Positions 1 through 7,737 of a stretch of DNA of 27,513 bases are shown piece by piece. The stretch comes from JAICTV01 sp035634055 (GTDB lineage: Bacteria > Planctomycetota > Phycisphaerae > Tepidisphaerales > Tepidisphaeraceae). The notes below the pieces were generated by a model, which was not told the origin of the DNA, searched no databases, and worked only from the letters and a program-made list of their open reading frames with translations. Numbering within the stretch: the first letter of the stretch is position 1; every line of letters starts with the position of its first letter. The stretch covers positions 1 to 27,513 of the forward strand of contig DASQDR010000284.1 of the NCBI GenBank assembly GCA_035634055.1, in the 5' to 3' direction. Made by a program: the position numbers and the translations under genes.

Positions 1-118
1 CAACGAAGCGACGGAGCGACGAAGCGACAGAGGGAAAGAGCAATCCGCGCCCGCCACGCCGGCTTCGTCCCCTTCGTCCCCTTCGTCGCTTCGTCGCTCC
101 GTCGCTTCGTCGCTCCCC
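1..118. repeat. Inverted-repeat element, family A (copy 1), inside purL
   Basis: The left arm (about 1-40) is built from the 8-base units gcgacgaa and gcgacgga. The right arm (about 63-116) is the reverse complement built from ttcgtcgc and tccgtcgc units. About 22 bases of unrelated sequence lie between them. Roughly 27 bases of the outer arms pair nearly perfectly. The element is read in frame as part of purL. The left end may lie outside the window. A second copy occurs at 6238-6360. Confidence 0.8.
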
Positions 119-1963
119 AAGGGCATCATCCACCCCAAGCGCATCCTCCAGCAGATCGTGGCGGGCGTGCGGGATTACGGGAACCGGATGGGGATCCCGA
201 CGGTCAACGGCGCGGTCTACTTCGACGACCGCTACGTCGGCAACCCGCTGGTCTTCTGCGGGTGCGTCGGGATCATCCCGCGCGACAAGGTGACCAAGGA
301 AGTGAAGGCGGGCGACGCCATCGTCTTGATGGGCGGGCGGACGGGGCGCGACGGCATTCACGGCGCGACGTTCTCGTCGGCCGAGCTGACCGACACCCAC
401 GCCGATGAATTCTCCCACGCCGTGCAGATCGGCAACGCGATCACGCAGAAGAAGATGGCCGACGTGATCTTGCAGGCTCGCGACCGTGGGTTGTTCACGG
501 CCGTCACGGATTTGGGCGCGGGCGGGCTATCGAGCGCGATCGGCGAGATGGGCGAAAAGGTCGGCGCGTCGGTTGAGCTGGACCGCGTGCCGCTGAAGTA
601 CGCCGGCCTGCGCTACGACGAGATCTGGATCAGCGAGGCGCAGGAGCGGATGGGCTTGTCGGTCCCGCAGGAGCACGTCGGCGAGCTGCTGAAGCTGGCG
701 GCGAGCGAGGACGTTGAGGCCACCGTCATCGGCACCTTCGGCACGCCGGGCCGGGAGCTGGTGCTGAACTACCGCGGAAACGAGGTCGGCCGGCTGTCGA
801 TGGAGTTCTTGCACGACGGGCTGCCGATGCCGACGCGGCGGGCGATGGTGACGTCTGGCCCCTCGCGCGGCACTGGCGGCCGGCCCGTGCAGCCCTCGCC
901 AAACGATTCGCGCCAAGACCGCTCCGCGGAAGCACATGGGCGAGGCGCCCATGCCACGTTGAAGGTCAAGACGCCGGCGGACCTGAAGCAACGCCTGCTC
1001 GCCGCGCTGGCCCACCCCAACGTCGCTTCCAAGCACTGGATCATCCGCCAGTACGACCACGAGGTGCAGGGCGGCTCGGTCATCAAGCCGCTGGTCGGGC
1101 CGATGCAGATCGGCCCGTCGGACGCGGCGGTGGTCCGGCCGAAGCTGGACAGCTACCGTGGCGTGGCGCTGGCGTGCGGCCTCGCGCCGCACGTGGAGGA
1201 TCCGTACGAGATGGCGCTGGCGGCGATCGACGAGGCCGTCCGCAACGCCGTCTGCGTCGGCGCGCACCCCGACCGCATCGCCATCCTCGACAACTTCTGC
1301 TGGCCCAGCGTGGACGACGAGGTGACGATGGGCGCGCTCGTGCGCGCGTGCGAGGCGTGCCGCGACGCGGCGCTGGCCTACGGCATCCCGTTCATCAGCG
1401 GCAAGGACTCGCTGCACAACCAGTTCACCCACTCCGAGACCGGCGAGGTCATTCGCATCCCCAACACGCTGCTGATCAGCGCGATCGGCGTGCTGGAGGA
1501 CGTGCGCAAGTGCGTCACGATGGACCTGAAGCACCGCACCGGCCGGGTCTGCCTCGTGGCGCCGCGCGACGGCAACCTGCAGACGTTGGCGGCCCTGCAC
1601 CGTGCGGTGGCGGGGCAGATCGCCGCGGGACGAGTGGCGGCGTGCCACGACATCAGCGAGGGCGGCATCGCCGTCGCGGCGGCGGAGATGTGCATCGCAT
1701 CGGGCCTCGGGCTGATCGTCGGCGCCGAGCACTTCGCCACTGACGAAGCCTTCGTGGAGTCGCCCGGCCGATATCTGATCGAATTGGCCGACATCGAGCA
1801 GCAACACGCGGTGCGCGAGGCGCTGAAAGGCTCGGCCGACGTGATCGACTTCGGCCTCGTCCAGCACCTGCGCAAGCTCACCGTCACCAGCGAGAAAGAG
1901 CGCGTGCTGGAGGTGGGGCTGGAAGAACTGACGCAGGCTTGGAGCGGAACGCTGGACTGGTAA
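2..1963 (+). CDS. purL: Phosphoribosylformylglycinamidine synthase, PurL subunit (5' end outside window)
   Basis: Fourth step of de novo purine synthesis: FGAR, glutamine and ATP give FGAM, in the cytoplasm. The frame is open from base 2, so the N-terminal part lies beyond the left edge; about 653 residues are visible. Family motifs are clear: DYGNRMGIPTVNG, GGRTGRDGIHGATF, TDLGAGGLSSAIGEMGEKVG, GKDSLHNQF near base 1400 and CHDISEGGIAVAAAEM near base 1645, typical of the AIR-synthase-like N and C domains. Two segments do not look like PurL. Bases 1-118 encode a Ser/Arg/Ala-rich stretch made of an inverted repeat, just before KGIIHPKRILQQ. Bases about 856-957 encode a linker containing HGRGAHAT, from a palindromic repeat, between the two catalytic halves. 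Neither breaks the frame. The downstream gene is unrelated in function. The identity is secure; whether the inserts are tolerated is inferred only from the intact frame. Confidence 0.95.
   Translation, partial: NEATERRSDRGKEQSAPATPASSPSSPSSLRRSVASSLPKGIIHPKRILQQIVAGVRDYGNRMGIPTVNGAVYFDDRYVGNPLVFCGCVGIIPRDKVTKEVKAGDAIVLMGGRTGRDGIHGATFSSAELTDTHADEFSHAVQIGNAITQKKMADVILQARDRGLFTAVTDLGAGGLSSAIGEMGEKVGASVELDRVPLKYAGLRYDEIWISEAQERMGLSVPQEHVGELLKLAASEDVEATVIGTFGTPGRELVLNYRGNEVGRLSMEFLHDGLPMPTRRAMVTSGPSRGTGGRPVQPSPNDSRQDRSAEAHGRGAHATLKVKTPADLKQRLLAALAHPNVASKHWIIRQYDHEVQGGSVIKPLVGPMQIGPSDAAVVRPKLDSYRGVALACGLAPHVEDPYEMALAAIDEAVRNAVCVGAHPDRIAILDNFCWPSVDDEVTMGALVRACEACRDAALAYGIPFISGKDSLHNQFTHSETGEVIRIPNTLLISAIGVLEDVRKCVTMDLKHRTGRVCLVAPRDGNLQTLAALHRAVAGQIAAGRVAACHDISEGGIAVAAAEMCIASGLGLIVGAEHFATDEAFVESPGRYLIELADIEQQHAVREALKGSADVIDFGLVQHLRKLTVTSEKERVLEVGLEELTQAWSGTLDW
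935..953. repeat. Palindromic repeat inside purL
   Basis: Arms CATGGGCG and CGCCCATG (935-942 and 946-953) form a perfect 8-bp palindrome around the spacer agg. It lies in a longer non-PurL segment (about 856-957) and is translated as HGRGAHAT. It looks like a REP-type element fixed in a domain linker; the family assignment is from memory of similar sequences and is unverified. Confidence 0.6.
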
Positions 1964-2011
1964 CGGCGGCAATCATCACGGGCGTGGCGCGGAACGCTGG
2001 CTGGTAACGGC
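1946..2011 (+). repeat. Short direct duplication of the purL 3' end
   Basis: About 20 bases covering the last purL codons and stop (GGAACGCTGG then ACTGGTAACGGC, 1946-1967) recur as GGAACGCTGGCTGGTAACGG at 1991-2010, lacking one base. The second copy lies in the gap before the next gene and looks like a tandem duplication remnant about 45 bases apart. Confidence 0.7.
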
Positions 2012-2039
2012 CGCCGCGACGAGCGTGGCAGCCCCACTA

Positions 2040-2071
2040 ACTCCCTCTCCCCGAGTACGGGGAGAGGGAGT
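2040..2071. repeat. Perfect 14-bp hairpin (family H) overlapping a start region
   Basis: The left arm (2040-2053) and right arm (2058-2071) are exact reverse complements around the loop agta. The right arm contains ggggagaggg, a good Shine-Dalgarno-like sequence, and its end overlaps the GTG at 2070. Folding in mRNA would hide both. It could be a terminator-like repeat or a translation-controlling structure; no U-run follows, so a simple intrinsic terminator is less likely. Confidence 0.75.
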
Positions 2072-3701
2072 GCGCCGTCTTTCGCTCCGGGTGGCCATCT
2101 TCTTCCTGGCCCTGTTCCAGTTCTGCCTGTTCCTCGACCGGCGCGACATCACCACCGCCCACGAGGGCCGGGTGGCGGCGACGGCGCGGGAGATGCTGGC
2201 GTCGGACGAGTGGCTCATCCCGCGGGTGAACGATCAGTTACGCCTGCAAAAGCCGCCGCTGCCGTACTGGGCGGCGGCGGGATTGTGGTCGCTCGCGGGA
2301 TCCGCGGACGTGTGGCTTGCGCGGCTTCCGGGCGCCGTGTGCGGCGCGATCGCGACGCTGCTGGTGATGGACCTGGCCCGGCTCACGCTCGGCCGCCGTG
2401 CCGCCTGGGCGGCGGGGATGATCTGGCTGAGCACGTGGTTCGTCGTCGACGAATACCGCAAGGCCATGGCGGACCCGTACCTCGCGTTCTTCGCCCTGCT
2501 GGCAGTGTGGGCGTGGGTGCGGGCGGATCTCGCCGCCCGCGTTGCCGATCCGATCCGGCCCCTCCCCGCTCCACGCGACGGAGCGCCGCAGCCGCGCGTT
2601 TCCCTCGCCGGCGGCCTCCTGCTTCTCGCCTATCTCTCCGCCGCGTGCGGCACGCTCGCGAAGGGGCCGGTCGTCCTGTTGCACCTCGCGATGGCGCTGC
2701 TTCCCTACCACCTGATTCACCGCTGCCGCCCGCCGGCGCTTCCGCTGGTGCACGCGGTCGGCGTGATCCTGTTCCTGGCGGTTTCCCTCGCCTGGCCGCT
2801 GCAGGTGGCGCGGCACGTGCCGGACGCGTGGTCGCTGTGGCGGAGCGAGCTGGCCGCCGACCGCGCCGCCAGCGGCGCCAAGACCAGCTCGATCTTCCAT
2901 TATGTCGCCAACCTCCCCGTCGTCACCGCACCGTGGACCGTCCTCGCGGGCGTGGGCGCGGTGATGTCGATCGTCGGCCGCGGCGGGCGCGATCGGCGGG
3001 CGGCGTGGCCGCTGGCGTGGCTGGGGTTAACGGTGCTGGCGTTCTCGCTGGTGCCGATGAAGAAGAACACCTACCTCCTGCCCGCGATGCCGGTCGTGGC
3101 GCTGCTGGCGGCGGCGCCGGTGGCATCCATCCTGCGCGCCCGCCGGCCGAGTCTCACCGACCGCTGGCTACTCGCCGGCCACGCGCTGGCGGCGGTCATC
3201 GCGGTCGCGGTGGTGTCACTGCTGGCGATGCCACTGCCGCTCGCGGCGGTGGTGATACTGTTCGTGCTCGCGGCGGCGTGGGCGGCGCGACGGCAACTCA
3301 CTTTCGCGCGCACCTTCGCCGTAACGGCCGTCGCCTTTGCCGTCGCCGTTCATGTGGCCGGCGCGTGGCTGGTGGCGCGGGAAGACAACCGCCGGTCCGA
3401 CCGGCCATTCGCGCATGCGGTCAACGATGCCGTGGGCAGCGGGCCGCTCTACCTGGTCGGGCCGGGCCTGCGGGAAGACGTGCTGTTTTACCTCGGGCGG
3501 ACGCTGCCGCGCATGGATTCGATCGGGCAACTTCCCGCCGACCTTCGCGGTCACGCCATTGTCACGTCCGACCACCTCGACGCAGCGCGGCGGTCGCCGC
3601 GCGCGGTGGCCGTCGCCGAATCCGCCCCTCGCCCGCGGTCGCCAAAGGATCAACTCGGGCTCTTCGCCATCGAGCCGATCGCCCCGACGACGGCGCCGTG
3701 A
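2070..3701 (+). CDS. ArnT/PMT-type (GT39/GT83-like) membrane glycosyltransferase
   Basis: Probable lipid-linked-sugar transferase of the dolichyl-phosphate-mannose mannosyltransferase (PMT_2/ArnT) superfamily, acting at the outer face of the cytoplasmic membrane. It has 543 residues from GTG 2070. A first membrane segment (about residues 8-22) is followed by RRDITTAHEGRVAATAREML, matching the first periplasmic loop of the family; Glu32 fits the conserved acidic position. Many further hydrophobic segments follow, and KKNTYLLPAMP near base 3060 resembles the family's K-x-x-Y-x-L-P-x-x-P motif. The frame is open back to GTG 2025, but that would translate the hairpin at 2040-2071. GTG 2070 has GGAG six bases upstream, inside the hairpin. 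GTG 2091 is another option, just before the first membrane segment. The substrate is unknown: it could be a lipid A sugar, undecaprenyl-phosphate sugar or protein mannosylation. It stands apart from the polysaccharide cluster. Confidence 0.82.
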   Translation: MRRLSLRVAIFFLALFQFCLFLDRRDITTAHEGRVAATAREMLASDEWLIPRVNDQLRLQKPPLPYWAAAGLWSLAGSADVWLARLPGAVCGAIATLLVMDLARLTLGRRAAWAAGMIWLSTWFVVDEYRKAMADPYLAFFALLAVWAWVRADLAARVADPIRPLPAPRDGAPQPRVSLAGGLLLLAYLSAACGTLAKGPVVLLHLAMALLPYHLIHRCRPPALPLVHAVGVILFLAVSLAWPLQVARHVPDAWSLWRSELAADRAASGAKTSSIFHYVANLPVVTAPWTVLAGVGAVMSIVGRGGRDRRAAWPLAWLGLTVLAFSLVPMKKNTYLLPAMPVVALLAAAPVASILRARRPSLTDRWLLAGHALAAVIAVAVVSLLAMPLPLAAVVILFVLAAAWAARRQLTFARTFAVTAVAFAVAVHVAGAWLVAREDNRRSDRPFAHAVNDAVGSGPLYLVGPGLREDVLFYLGRTLPRMDSIGQLPADLRGHAIVTSDHLDAARRSPRAVAVAESAPRPRSPKDQLGLFAIEPIAPTTAP

Positions 3702-3835
3702 CGGCCGCAGGACGTGGCGAGCGGTCAACGCCCGCGCCGAGACGGCAGTAATTCATCCCGGCGTAACCGCCGCCCGTTGAAATCGCGGACTCCAGGGCTG
3801 GCCTGCGGTTCCAAGCGGCGCGCACGGAGCAACGA

Positions 3836-6211
3836 ATGAAGCGATTGCTGTCGCGCGTGATCTCTCTGGCCGCCGTCCTGGCGATGCTGCCAGCGCCGGC
3901 CGCCGCCGCCGCGCCGCCCCCGCCAATTGTGATCGAAGCGCCGCTCTTTCAGGGCGGCTCCGGCTCCGCGTTCTACCTTCGCGCCGCCCGCGAGTACGAG
4001 AAGCTCCGCCCGGACGTGAAGGTCGACCTCTACCTCGACCCGCGCATCCAGGACAAGGTGCAGGTGCGCTTCCTTGAAGGAACCTTCTTCGAGACGACCA
4101 ACGTCGGGATGAACTACTGGCCGCTCATCCGCAACGGTGACGTGGTGCAGGTCGACAAGTACCTCGACGGCCCGAGCTGGGATACGGTTGATGCCGACGG
4201 GAAGCCGGTGAAGTGGCGCGACACGTTCCTGCCCGGCAGCCTCGACACCTACGCGGAGGACGGCAGGCACTACGGCATCCCGCTGGCGTACTACGCGACG
4301 GTCGTCTGGTACAACAAGCGGATGTTCCGCGAGCACGGCTGGCAGACGCCGGGCACGTGGGACGAGCTGTTCGCCCTCTGCGAGCAGGCGAAGCGCGCGG
4401 GCGTGGCGCCCATGGCTTTCCAGGGGCGCTTCCCGTACTACGCGACGTACCTCTACGACTCGGTCCACTACCACCTCGCCGGCCCGAACGGCTTCTTGGC
4501 ACGGCAGAACCTGGCGCCCGGATCGATCGCCGCGGCGGAGAGCGTGCGGGCGATCGAGCTGACCCGCACGCTCGCCGAGCGCTACTTCCAGCCCGGGGCG
4601 CTGGGGATGAGCCACACCGAGTCGCAGCTCCAGTTCTTCCTCGGCAACGCCGCCATGATCCCGTGCGGAGCGTGGCTCAAGAGCGAGATGCTCGGCAAGA
4701 TCCCCCAGGGCTTCGAGCTGGGGTGCTTCAACCTGCCGATCGTCGCCGGCGGCAAGGCCGACCCGTCGGCGGTGCGCATTTCGGCCGAGCCGTTTATCGT
4801 CTTTTCCAAGAGCAAGCATCCGGAGGCGTGCGTCGACTTTTTGCGCTTCATAACGTCGCGGCAGATGGCCGGGCTGTTCGCGCGGATGCAGGACGTCCCC
4901 ACCTGCGTGCGCGGCGCCAACGAGGGCAACTTGTCTAAAGACCTGGACGACCTGGTGAAGATCGTCTCGGCCGCCAAGGCCAGCTACGGCGCCGTCCCCG
5001 GCGGCGGGTACAGCGAGATGTTGCAGGTGTACGCCGACATGATGTACGACGCGATCGCCAACCCCGCCCGGCTGACGCCGCAGCAGGTCGCCGACAAGTA
5101 CGAGCGCCGTGGCGAAGCGGTGCGCACGCTGCGGCTGTACCCGGAAAAGGTCCGGGTGAACCACCGGATCAAGCCGGCGGTCCTGCTCGGGCTGCTGGCA
5201 TTGGGGCTCGGCTACTGGCTCTACCAGACCGTGAAATCGCTCGCGCGCCAGCGGCGGCGGGCGATGATCTTCGAGGCGTCGCTGCCGCGGATGCGGCCGT
5301 CGAACGTGCTGCTGTTCGTCGGCCCGGCGCTGCTGCTGTACAGCACGTTCGTCATCGTCCCTTCTGTGCGATCGTTCTCCTGGAGCCTGCACGAGTGGAA
5401 CGGGCTGACGAGCATGAGCGCGATGCCGTTCCGCGGGCTGATGAACTTCAAGCGGCTGCTGCTGGAGAGCGACGCGTTCTGGATCGCGCTGAAGAACAAT
5501 TTGTGGCTGATGTTCGTGGTGCCGCTGTTCGTCGTCCCGCTGTCGATGTTCCTCGCGGCCTGCATCAGCCGCGGCGTGTGGGGCGGACGGGTGTTCCGCG
5601 TGGTCTTCTTCTTCCCCAACCTCGTCGGCGGCATCGCCGCGTCGCTGCTGTGGCTCCACCTGTACAACCCCAGGGGCGGCGTGGTGAACGTCGGGTTGGC
5701 GCAGATCGGCAAGGGGCTGACGTGGCTCGGCTGGACCGCCGGCGGCGCGTGGTTCGCCTCCTGGCAGAACTTCGCCTGGCTCGAGCCGCAGCACCTCTAC
5801 TGGGCCCTGATCCCCATCAGCATCTGGGGCGCCGTCGGCTTCAACATGGTCCTCTACCTGGCGGCGATGGAGGGCGTCGACGAGAGCTATTACGAGGCGG
5901 CCACCCTAGACGGCGCGGGCAAGTGGCGGCAGTTCTGGACCATCACCGTCCCGCTGATCTGGGACGTGCTGGCGATCTCGATCGTCTTCCTGGTCATCGG
6001 CGGGATGAAGGCATTCGACGTCATCTGGCTGCTGACCAACCAGCGCCCGCAGACCGACAACCACGTGATCGCCACGCGCATGGTGCAGACGATGTTCACC
6101 GAGTTCCGGGTCGGCGAGGCCGCCGCCCTCGCGGTGCTGCTGTTCCTGATGGTGTTCGTCGGCTCCGCCGCAACGCTCAGGGGGATGAGGCGGGAAGGCG
6201 GGCAGGCGTGA
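3836..6211 (+). CDS. Solute-binding protein fused to MalF-type ABC permease
   Basis: Carbohydrate (CUT1-type) ABC importer subunit of 791 residues. Residues 1-25 are a signal peptide (KRLLSR, hydrophobic core, AAAA). Residues about 28-435 are a family 1 extracellular solute-binding protein (LRPDVKVDLYLDPRIQDKVQ, YYATVVWYNKRMFREHGWQTP, SKHPEACVDFLRFITS). A membrane segment at about 448-466 is followed by a basic cytoplasmic linker (SLARQRRRA). A complete MalF-like permease then begins at about 490, with its EAA loop at 687-706 (YEAATLDGAGKWRQFWTITV). The extra segment puts the binding domain outside while keeping normal permease topology, so the fusion is structurally sensible. GGAG lies about eight bases before ATG 3836. 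The stop overlaps the ATG of the malG-like gene by one base, showing translational coupling. Sugar specificity is unknown. The domain calls are strong; the fusion is seen directly as one uninterrupted frame. Confidence 0.92.
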   Translation: MKRLLSRVISLAAVLAMLPAPAAAAAPPPPIVIEAPLFQGGSGSAFYLRAAREYEKLRPDVKVDLYLDPRIQDKVQVRFLEGTFFETTNVGMNYWPLIRNGDVVQVDKYLDGPSWDTVDADGKPVKWRDTFLPGSLDTYAEDGRHYGIPLAYYATVVWYNKRMFREHGWQTPGTWDELFALCEQAKRAGVAPMAFQGRFPYYATYLYDSVHYHLAGPNGFLARQNLAPGSIAAAESVRAIELTRTLAERYFQPGALGMSHTESQLQFFLGNAAMIPCGAWLKSEMLGKIPQGFELGCFNLPIVAGGKADPSAVRISAEPFIVFSKSKHPEACVDFLRFITSRQMAGLFARMQDVPTCVRGANEGNLSKDLDDLVKIVSAAKASYGAVPGGGYSEMLQVYADMMYDAIANPARLTPQQVADKYERRGEAVRTLRLYPEKVRVNHRIKPAVLLGLLALGLGYWLYQTVKSLARQRRRAMIFEASLPRMRPSNVLLFVGPALLLYSTFVIVPSVRSFSWSLHEWNGLTSMSAMPFRGLMNFKRLLLESDAFWIALKNNLWLMFVVPLFVVPLSMFLAACISRGVWGGRVFRVVFFFPNLVGGIAASLLWLHLYNPRGGVVNVGLAQIGKGLTWLGWTAGGAWFASWQNFAWLEPQHLYWALIPISIWGAVGFNMVLYLAAMEGVDESYYEAATLDGAGKWRQFWTITVPLIWDVLAISIVFLVIGGMKAFDVIWLLTNQRPQTDNHVIATRMVQTMFTEFRVGEAAALAVLLFLMVFVGSAATLRGMRREGGQA

Positions 6212-7239
6212 TGGAGCTTGTGACCGGGGCAACGACAGCGACCGAGCGCCGAAGCGACGAAGCGACGGAGGGAAACCGGTACGCGCCCGCGCCGGTGGCT
6301 GACGCGCCGTGCACTTCTCTTCCCCTTCGTCGCCGCGCCGCTTCGTCGCTCCGTCGCTCTCCGCGCCTCTCCCTCATCCAGCCCCTCATCTACCTCCTCC
6401 TCTGCTCCTACTTCCTCCTGGTCGTCTTTCCGCTGTTCTGGCTGTTCTACTCCTCGCTCAAGGCCGACCGGGAGATCTTCCTCACGCCGTTTCGGCTGCC
6501 GTCGGTGGGCAGCTTGCGCTTCGAAAACTTCTCCAACGCGCTGGTGGGCGCGCACTTCCGCGACTTCTTCCTTAACAGCGTCATCGTCACGTTTTCCACG
6601 GTCGTCGCCACGACGTTCCTGGCGGCGATGACGGCGTACGCGGTGGCGCGCTTCCGCTTCCCGCTCTCGCGGCCGATCCTGTTCTACTTCCTGGCCGGGC
6701 TGATGATCCCGTTGCAGCTCGCCATCGTCCCGCTGTTCTTCCAGCTCAAGCAGATGGGGATGCTCAACTCGCGGCCCGGGCTGTTCCTGGTCTACCTCGC
6801 CTTCGGCTTCCCGTTCTCAGTCTTCATCCTGGCCGGCTTCTTCCGCTCGCTGCCGGCGAGCCTGCACGAGTCGGCCCTGCTCGACGGGGCGACCGAGTTC
6901 CAGGCGTTCTGGCACGTGATGCTCCCGCTCGCGCGGCCGGGGCTCATCACGGTGGCGATCTTCCTGTTCCTGGGGAACTGGAACGAGTTCTTCGTCGCCT
7001 TCATCACCCTCAGCGGCAAGCCGCCCGACGCGATGGTCACGGGCTTTCAGCGGCTGGTCGAAGAGCCGCGCACGCTCCCCCTTGGCGTGGCGAACATCAC
7101 CATCGTGAGCAACTACCGCAGCGACTGGGGGATGGCCTTCGCCGGCCTGGTGCTGATGATGCTGCCCACGATGCTCGCCTACATCTGCTTGCAAAAGCAC
7201 CTGACCAAGGGGATCACCGCGGGGGCGGTGAAGGGATGA
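6211..7239 (+). CDS. MalG-type carbohydrate ABC permease
   Basis: Second membrane subunit of the importer begun by the upstream fusion gene; 342 residues. Membrane segments start at about residue 52 (LIQPLIYLLLCSYFLLVVFP). The EAA loop is HESALLDGATEFQAFWHVML, and the C-terminus KHLTKGITAGAVKG is typical of CUT1 MalG proteins. The TGATG overlap with the preceding stop fixes the start. Residues about 10-48 (ATERRSDEATEGN ... SSLRRSPR) are not family sequence; they are the translated family A inverted repeat at 6238-6360. They give a long, Arg-rich cytoplasmic tail, compatible with the positive-inside rule. No ATP-binding gene follows, so the importer probably uses a shared MsmX/UgpC-type ATPase encoded elsewhere (inference). 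Confidence 0.92.
   Translation: MELVTGATTATERRSDEATEGNRYAPAPVADAPCTSLPLRRRAASSLRRSPRLSLIQPLIYLLLCSYFLLVVFPLFWLFYSSLKADREIFLTPFRLPSVGSLRFENFSNALVGAHFRDFFLNSVIVTFSTVVATTFLAAMTAYAVARFRFPLSRPILFYFLAGLMIPLQLAIVPLFFQLKQMGMLNSRPGLFLVYLAFGFPFSVFILAGFFRSLPASLHESALLDGATEFQAFWHVMLPLARPGLITVAIFLFLGNWNEFFVAFITLSGKPPDAMVTGFQRLVEEPRTLPLGVANITIVSNYRSDWGMAFAGLVLMMLPTMLAYICLQKHLTKGITAGAVKG
6238..6360. repeat. Inverted-repeat element, family A (copy 2), inside malG-like gene
   Basis: The left arm (about 6240-6275) has gaagcgacgaagcgacgg. The right arm (about 6319-6359) has the complementary cttcgtcgctccgtcgct, with about 43 bases between. It shares arm sequence and translated frame (ATERRSD on the left, LRRS on the right) with copy 1 at the left edge of the window. 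Confidence 0.8.
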
Positions 7240-7242
7240 TGG

Positions 7243-7324
7243 AAGCGCGGATCAACGCGCACCCACACAGATAAGATGAAGCGCGCGAATTATCTGCGTT
7301 GATCTGCGTCCATCGGCGGTTTCA
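7243..7324. repeat. Inverted-repeat element, family C
   Basis: The left part (gcggatcaacgc ... cagataag, about 7247-7274) pairs imperfectly with the right part (ttatctgcgttgatctgcgt ... cggcggttt, about 7289-7322). It fills the gap between the importer and the secretion module and ends about 11 bases before ATG 7335. Similar atctgcgttgatctgcgtcc repeats are, from memory, common between genes in related genomes. Confidence 0.65.
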
Positions 7325-7334
7325 ATTACAGGCC

Positions 7335-7607
7335 ATGGGCAAAGCCAACGTAGACCCCGGCGAGCTTCGGCGGTTCGCGGCGGACCTCAACCGGTTCAAC
7401 AACGAGCTCCAGGGCCTCGTCTCCGGCCTGCACGCCAAGATGCGGGCGCTGGAGCAGACCTGGCGCGACCAGGAGCAGCGCAAGTTCTCAGAAGCCTTCG
7501 AGCAAACCGCCAAGGGCCTGGGTAGCTTCCTGGAGAACTCGCACCAGCACGCGCAGTTCCTGGCAAAGAAGGCGTCGCTGATCGAGGAATATCTGAAGCA
7601 ACGGTAG
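7335..7607 (+). CDS. WXG100-like small protein (W-x-D variant)
   Basis: Ninety residues, all predicted helical, in the size range of ESAT-6/WXG100 proteins, which are exported by type VII secretion as helical-hairpin dimers. In place of W-x-G the turn carries Trp43-Arg-Asp45, followed by QEQRKF (Phe51) and a C-terminal helix ending IEEYLKQR. There is no signal peptide, as expected. The frame opens upstream at 7299, but that stretch is repeat C, so ATG 7335 is preferred; only a weak AGG precedes it. It is the first of four co-oriented genes ending in an EssC-like ATPase, which supports a secretion role as substrate or adaptor. The W-x-D-x5-F spacing is shared with the 70-residue protein at 8399. 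Family membership is by motif and context only. Confidence 0.78.
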   Translation: MGKANVDPGELRRFAADLNRFNNELQGLVSGLHAKMRALEQTWRDQEQRKFSEAFEQTAKGLGSFLENSHQHAQFLAKKASLIEEYLKQR

Positions 7608-7611
7608 GCGG

Positions 7612-7735
7612 TTGGGTTTCGGGTCTCGGGGATCGGGGTTCGGGACAAACGCAAGCCTCGGCCGTTCCTTCTCCACCCGATACCTGAAACCTGAAACCCG
7701 AAACCCGAAACCCGACACCGGAAACCCGAAACCCA
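7612..7735. repeat. Inverted-repeat element, family B (copy 1)
   Basis: The left arm (about 7612-7648) is made of ggtttcgg, gtctcgg, ggatcgg and ggttcgg units. The right arm (about 7676-7735) is made of gaaaccc and cgaaacc units, complementary to the left arm. It fills the gap between two secretion-module genes and stops three bases before ATG 7738. Copy 2 is at 20458-20543. Confidence 0.85.
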
Positions 7736-7737
7736 CC

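Noticed and set aside
1..157. purL starting at GTG 158
   Set aside because: Conserved PurL residues (GIIHPKRILQQI) lie upstream of that codon in the same frame, which is open to the left edge, so the gene is cut by the window.
527..1972. Long minus-strand open frame opposite purL
   Set aside because: Antisense shadow of purL: Arg/His/Ala-rich translation without motifs, caused by high GC in the third codon position.
3725..5794. 689-codon minus-strand frame opposite the importer fusion gene
   Set aside because: Low-complexity Arg/His/Val/Gln-rich shadow; the plus strand encodes clear family domains.
7299..7334. Longer start for the first WXG100-like protein
   Set aside because: The extra twelve codons translate the end of repeat C; ATG 7335 gives the normal family length.
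7612..7735. Insertion sequence or transposon at the inverted repeats
   Set aside because: No transposase and no visible target-site duplication; the arms are tandem short units. Non-autonomous origin remains open but is not shown.
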